This document shows, piece by piece, positions 61,483 to 64,000 of a stretch of DNA of 64,000 bases. Positions within the stretch are counted from its first letter, which is position 1. Each line of letters starts with the position of its first letter. The DNA comes from an uncultured Muribaculaceae bacterium (lineage in GTDB: Bacteria > Bacteroidota > Bacteroidia > Bacteroidales > Muribaculaceae). The notes beneath the pieces were generated by a model, which was not told the origin of the DNA, searched no databases, and saw only the letters and a program-made list of their open reading frames with translations. The stretch spans positions 1 through 64,000 of the forward strand of contig CAJTKG010000009.1 in NCBI GenBank assembly GCA_910576935.1, given 5' to 3'. Position numbers and translations under genes: made by a program.

Positions 61483-62298
61483 TCATTCGGCCGGAACTGC
61501 GCTCAGAGGTGTTAATTCATCGCCATTGTCGGGAACGTTGTTGCCGGAGTCTTTGGCGCGACGACCGAAAGGTGTGACGACAAGCCAGCTGTCATTCGCG
61601 TCCTGCTCGATGACGCCGACAAACTTGAATGCTATGTTGCCGAGCGATTTTCTGACGGGAACTACATATATGCCGCCCCATATTTTTTTGTCTGTGAACG
61701 GTTTTTCCACTGTGTATGTAGAAGTTGAGTCAACAACTTCGATCTCCCGACGCACGGGCTGATAGCTGACGGCGACGGTTGTCGGTGACGTTGAGAGACT
61801 GTCTTCGCTGACAACCCAGACAGCCCATCCGTTTTTATGTCCGATGACGTCATCTTTGACGAGCGAGGATTGACCTCCGGTTGATTTTACAAACATATAA
61901 CCGTCGTTGAGACCAATCCCCGACGACATGTCGGCATCAAGTGTGCTGAACGTGCTGTCGTTGAAATGACGGTAGGCGGTCTTGTAGAGTACCGGTTTGT
62001 GGCTCTGACGATATTTTTCAAAATTGGCGTCTGATTCCCACGGCTTTATGGCAGCCGGCGAGAGACAATAACCACTGTCGGTCAGCACGGCGAGAGAATA
62101 GATTTTGCCGAATTCCTTGTTGCCGAACCGACCGAACCGCTGGCCGCTGACAGTGTCTTCAAGCTGATATGATTGCTCGATGATGATGATGCCGCCGTCG
62201 ACAGCGTCTTTGATGAGCTGTTGGTTGGGCGACGAAAAAAATTGCGCGGCAATCGTCAGAGGCAGTGCGGCCGCCAATGTGATGAATGTTTTTTTCAT
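61483..62298 (-). CDS. Secreted protein of unknown function in the phosphosignalling operon
   Basis: A 271-residue protein with a signal peptide (KKTFITLAAALPLTIAAQ). The mature part is mixed alpha/beta with GLNDGYMFVKSTGG, KIWGGIYVVPVRKS and WLVVTPFGRRAK. I recognise no domain. No catalytic signature is evident, and Cys is limited to one residue near position 97. It lies between the FHA-protease gene (17 nt) and the PP2C gene (51 nt). It may be a substrate or inhibitor of the protease, or a cofactor of the envelope-side domains; this is speculation from context. Confidence 0.72.
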   Translation of the reverse strand: MKKTFITLAAALPLTIAAQFFSSPNQQLIKDAVDGGIIIIEQSYQLEDTVSGQRFGRFGNKEFGKIYSLAVLTDSGYCLSPAAIKPWESDANFEKYRQSHKPVLYKTAYRHFNDSTFSTLDADMSSGIGLNDGYMFVKSTGGQSSLVKDDVIGHKNGWAVWVVSEDSLSTSPTTVAVSYQPVRREIEVVDSTSTYTVEKPFTDKKIWGGIYVVPVRKSLGNIAFKFVGVIEQDANDSWLVVTPFGRRAKDSGNNVPDNGDELTPLSAVPAE

Positions 62299-62315
62299 AA
62301 GGTTTCAATAGATTG

Positions 62316-63917
62316 TTAGAAGATATTTGCGATAGGCACTGCCCAGTTGTGCTGTTCGGTGCGCACATCGCCGCGCGATACGATGCCGATTACGACAAGC
62401 TTGCCGTCTTTGACAGCGAGGATCGGGCCGCCCGAGTTACCGTGGTCTGTACCGCTCGAGTGGAGTATACAGCCATTGGCGGCAAGGCCTTTGCGCGAAG
62501 TGGTCAGCTCTGAGCTGATAGGCTCTACTTTCTCTTTGCCGTCGAGGACACCGATTCCTTTGGGGAAACCGAGCACGACGAGTTTCTGCATAGGCATGAG
62601 ATTGCGGCTCAACTCGGGGTCGGCTGAAATCGTGCCTCGCTGTCCGCCGGTCTTGGTAGTATATGCCCAGTCGGTCGACCACATGGTCTCGGGCATGCCT
62701 TCGATTGCAGGGTAGGGGAAGTTCCAATAAACGGGATCTCCGTCATCATCGGTGCCGAGGTTTGCCTTCTTGTCGAGACTGTGGTTGATGGTGAAGTCGT
62801 CGCTTGAAAATTCAAACTGTTTGCCTGACAGAGATGATACGGCGATGAAATTGGCTTTGATTGTTACGCCCGGATAAGATGCAGCCGCGCGGGCAAAGAC
62901 ACTGACCTGACTTTCGCCGGTGGGATCGTCATAGAGCCATCCTTCGATGCAGTGGCGGGCGGTGACGAAACGGCCGTCATTGAGCAGGAAACCTGTGCCC
63001 GACCATCCATAATTGTTGTCGCCGTTCTTGATTATGTGTTCCTGACCGTTGACGACGGCGGCGACTTTGGTTGTCTGAATATAGAAAACGTCTTTGGGCA
63101 CACCCTGTTCCTCGAGCATGGCGGCGAAGCCCGAGGCCGATCCGCCGCTTTCTCTGACACGTGCTTCGGCAGCTGCTATGGCCTTGCTTGTTTCGTTGCG
63201 CAGACGTGAGATTTCGCTTTCGTGTTGCTGTTGCATACGTTTGTTCTCTTCGGCCCAGCTGATGCTGTCCTGACGCGCTTTGTCGCGTTGACGGGCAAGG
63301 CTGTTGTTGAAGTCCTCGTTCATCTTTATGTTTTCTGCACGCAGGTCCTTGATCTCATCGCTTTGACGCACAATGAAATATGAACCTACGCCGATGCAGA
63401 GCACAAGCAAGACACCTAAAGCCGTGAGAGCCTGTTTGTAAGGTCTTAAAGCCTGTTGGCGGAAAAGACTCAGACGCGCTGAGAGACCGATGCTCTTCAC
63501 AAGCGATTTGTCGCCCTCGGGGACGATGAAGCCCATTCGCGGGCCGTTGGTAGAGAGCTGTATCTCGTCGCCGTTCTGCAGATACCACTCTTTGTCGACA
63601 CGATGGCCGTTGAGATATGTGGGATTGGTTTTTGACAGCTGTATCAATTTCCAGTTGTCGCCGTCTTTGACGATTGCCGCATGGCGTCGGCTGACGGTTG
63701 TGAAACTCTCGTCGAAGCGCACCTGACAGCGCGGATCACGGCCCAGTTCGATTTGGTCGACGATGATACGCTGGTTTTCTCCGGCTTTATGATATTTTGA
63801 CGATACTTTATGTTCGAGGACGTAGAAGCGGCGTCTGCTGCCACCCATGAGAGATTTCATGCCGGCACCGATCGAGCCGGCCATCGAACGATTGTAATTT
63901 TGTGTTGCCTGTGCCAT
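62316..63917 (-). CDS. FHA domain joined to a membrane-anchored trypsin-like protease
   Basis: A 533-residue protein. An FHA domain (about 50-125) shows GRDPRCQVRF, SRRHA and NPTYLNG, the phosphothreonine-binding loops. A helix (about 162-183) crosses the membrane and a coiled coil follows (about 185-255). A trypsin-like protease domain (about 280-533) has TARHC with His322 and GNSGGP with Ser495 as nucleophile; the catalytic Asp was not pinned down. FHA should be cytosolic and the protease periplasmic. This would let phosphothreonine on a cytosolic partner control an envelope protease. It lies 17 nt upstream of the secreted gene. Confidence 0.9.
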   Translation of the reverse strand: MAQATQNYNRSMAGSIGAGMKSLMGGSRRRFYVLEHKVSSKYHKAGENQRIIVDQIELGRDPRCQVRFDESFTTVSRRHAAIVKDGDNWKLIQLSKTNPTYLNGHRVDKEWYLQNGDEIQLSTNGPRMGFIVPEGDKSLVKSIGLSARLSLFRQQALRPYKQALTALGVLLVLCIGVGSYFIVRQSDEIKDLRAENIKMNEDFNNSLARQRDKARQDSISWAEENKRMQQQHESEISRLRNETSKAIAAAEARVRESGGSASGFAAMLEEQGVPKDVFYIQTTKVAAVVNGQEHIIKNGDNNYGWSGTGFLLNDGRFVTARHCIEGWLYDDPTGESQVSVFARAAASYPGVTIKANFIAVSSLSGKQFEFSSDDFTINHSLDKKANLGTDDDGDPVYWNFPYPAIEGMPETMWSTDWAYTTKTGGQRGTISADPELSRNLMPMQKLVVLGFPKGIGVLDGKEKVEPISSELTTSRKGLAANGCILHSSGTDHGNSGGPILAVKDGKLVVIGIVSRGDVRTEQHNWAVPIANIF

Positions 63918-63958
63918 ATTTGCTTTTATGTGATTTTCGGTTGTATATTGTATTTTTA

Positions 63959-64000
63959 TTAATATTCAGATCCTTCGACTCTTAGTTTCACATCTCCGAT
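63959..64000 (-). CDS. C-terminal end of a gene continuing past the right edge
   Basis: Reading the minus strand from the edge gives 13 codons (IGDVKLRVEGSEY) and a stop, 41 nt upstream of the FHA-protease ATG. The spacing fits a further gene of the phosphosignalling operon. The product cannot be identified from this fragment. Confidence 0.4.
   Translation of the reverse strand: MGDVKLRVEGSEY

Noticed and set aside
54929..63917. Type VI secretion locus
   Set aside because: Kinase, PP2C and FHA occur together, but no TssB/C, TssK, Hcp, VgrG or ClpV-like gene is in the window. ClpB at 30 kb is the housekeeping disaggregase.
1..64000. CRISPR array, tRNA, rRNA, insertion sequence or prophage
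   Set aside because: No spaced direct repeats, cloverleaf-like sequences, transposase or phage proteins were recognised on either strand.

Overview
The window looks like a chromosome segment from a Bacteroidales bacterium of the Bacteroides/Muribaculaceae type. The evidence is gene content: a MurF-alanine racemase fusion, BACON domains, a PorE-like TPR/PD40/OmpA lipoprotein, a Porin_10-type porin, GSCFA, DUF5106 and DUF4922 proteins, and a MurT-MurK-MurQ order. Several gene starts are also preceded by the Bacteroidetes promoter signature TAnnTTTG, sometimes with TTTG or TTG 19-21 bp upstream. I see no rRNA, tRNA, CRISPR array, transposase or phage gene. Genus and species cannot be assigned from the sequence alone.

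Layout. (1) 0.2-3.4 kb, minus strand: a Fur-family regulator, purA and a DUF1015 gene, closed by a strong hairpin terminator. (2) 3.6-22.7 kb, minus strand: a tightly packed array of 12 genes that reads as a peptidoglycan amino-sugar salvage system. In transcription order it runs: secreted amidase, tandem GT2 glycosyltransferase, DUF4922 GalT-like protein, SpoIID-domain protein, AmpG-type permease, secreted DUF1343 (NamZ-type) exo-N-acetylmuramidase, FAD/FeS D-lactate-type dehydrogenase, MurT/NagX-like membrane protein, MurK-like kinase, MurQ etherase, SGNH hydrolase, and a tricorn-like protease. A TAnnTTTG promoter overlapped by a perfect inverted repeat lies just upstream of the first gene. 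(3) 23-33.9 kb, minus strand: MurF-Alr fusion, GSCFA protein, PorE-like lipoprotein, guaA, clpB and a flavodiiron protein, with hairpin terminators after clpB and after the flavodiiron gene.

(4) 34.0-43.1 kb, plus strand: a housekeeping run (DUF5106 protein, mnmA, bifunctional nuclease, nucleoside MFS permease, rsmE, kdsA, TPR protein, nadE). (5) 43.2-51.9 kb: an AT-rich lipoprotein gene preceded by a ~119-nt nested inverted repeat, a DcaP-like porin, a glutamine synthetase divergent from a flavin reductase and a D-2-hydroxyacid dehydrogenase, mutS2, and a membrane-anchored solute-binding protein. (6) 52-54.8 kb: a Porin_10-type porin and a DUF5036-like lipoprotein. (7) 54.9-64 kb, minus strand: a compact eukaryotic-like phosphosignalling module. 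It holds an FHA domain joined through one membrane helix to a trypsin-like protease, a small secreted protein, a membrane-anchored PP2C phosphatase, two membrane-anchored Ser/Thr kinases (one with HQD in place of HRD), and a secreted BACON protein. It continues past the right edge.

How the genes work together. In region 2 the inferred route is: the amidase strips stem peptides, NamZ releases MurNAc from glycan ends, AmpG and MurT-like permeases import sugars, MurK phosphorylates MurNAc, MurQ makes GlcNAc-6-P plus D-lactate, and the neighbouring FAD/FeS enzyme oxidises the D-lactate. The SpoIID, DUF4922 and glycosyltransferase trio lacks export signals and is the least explained part. In region 7 every large protein has a cytoplasmic phospho-domain and an envelope-side domain, which suggests transmembrane signalling between cytosolic Ser/Thr phosphorylation and an envelope protease or sensor. 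These two regions are the best candidates for new biology here.
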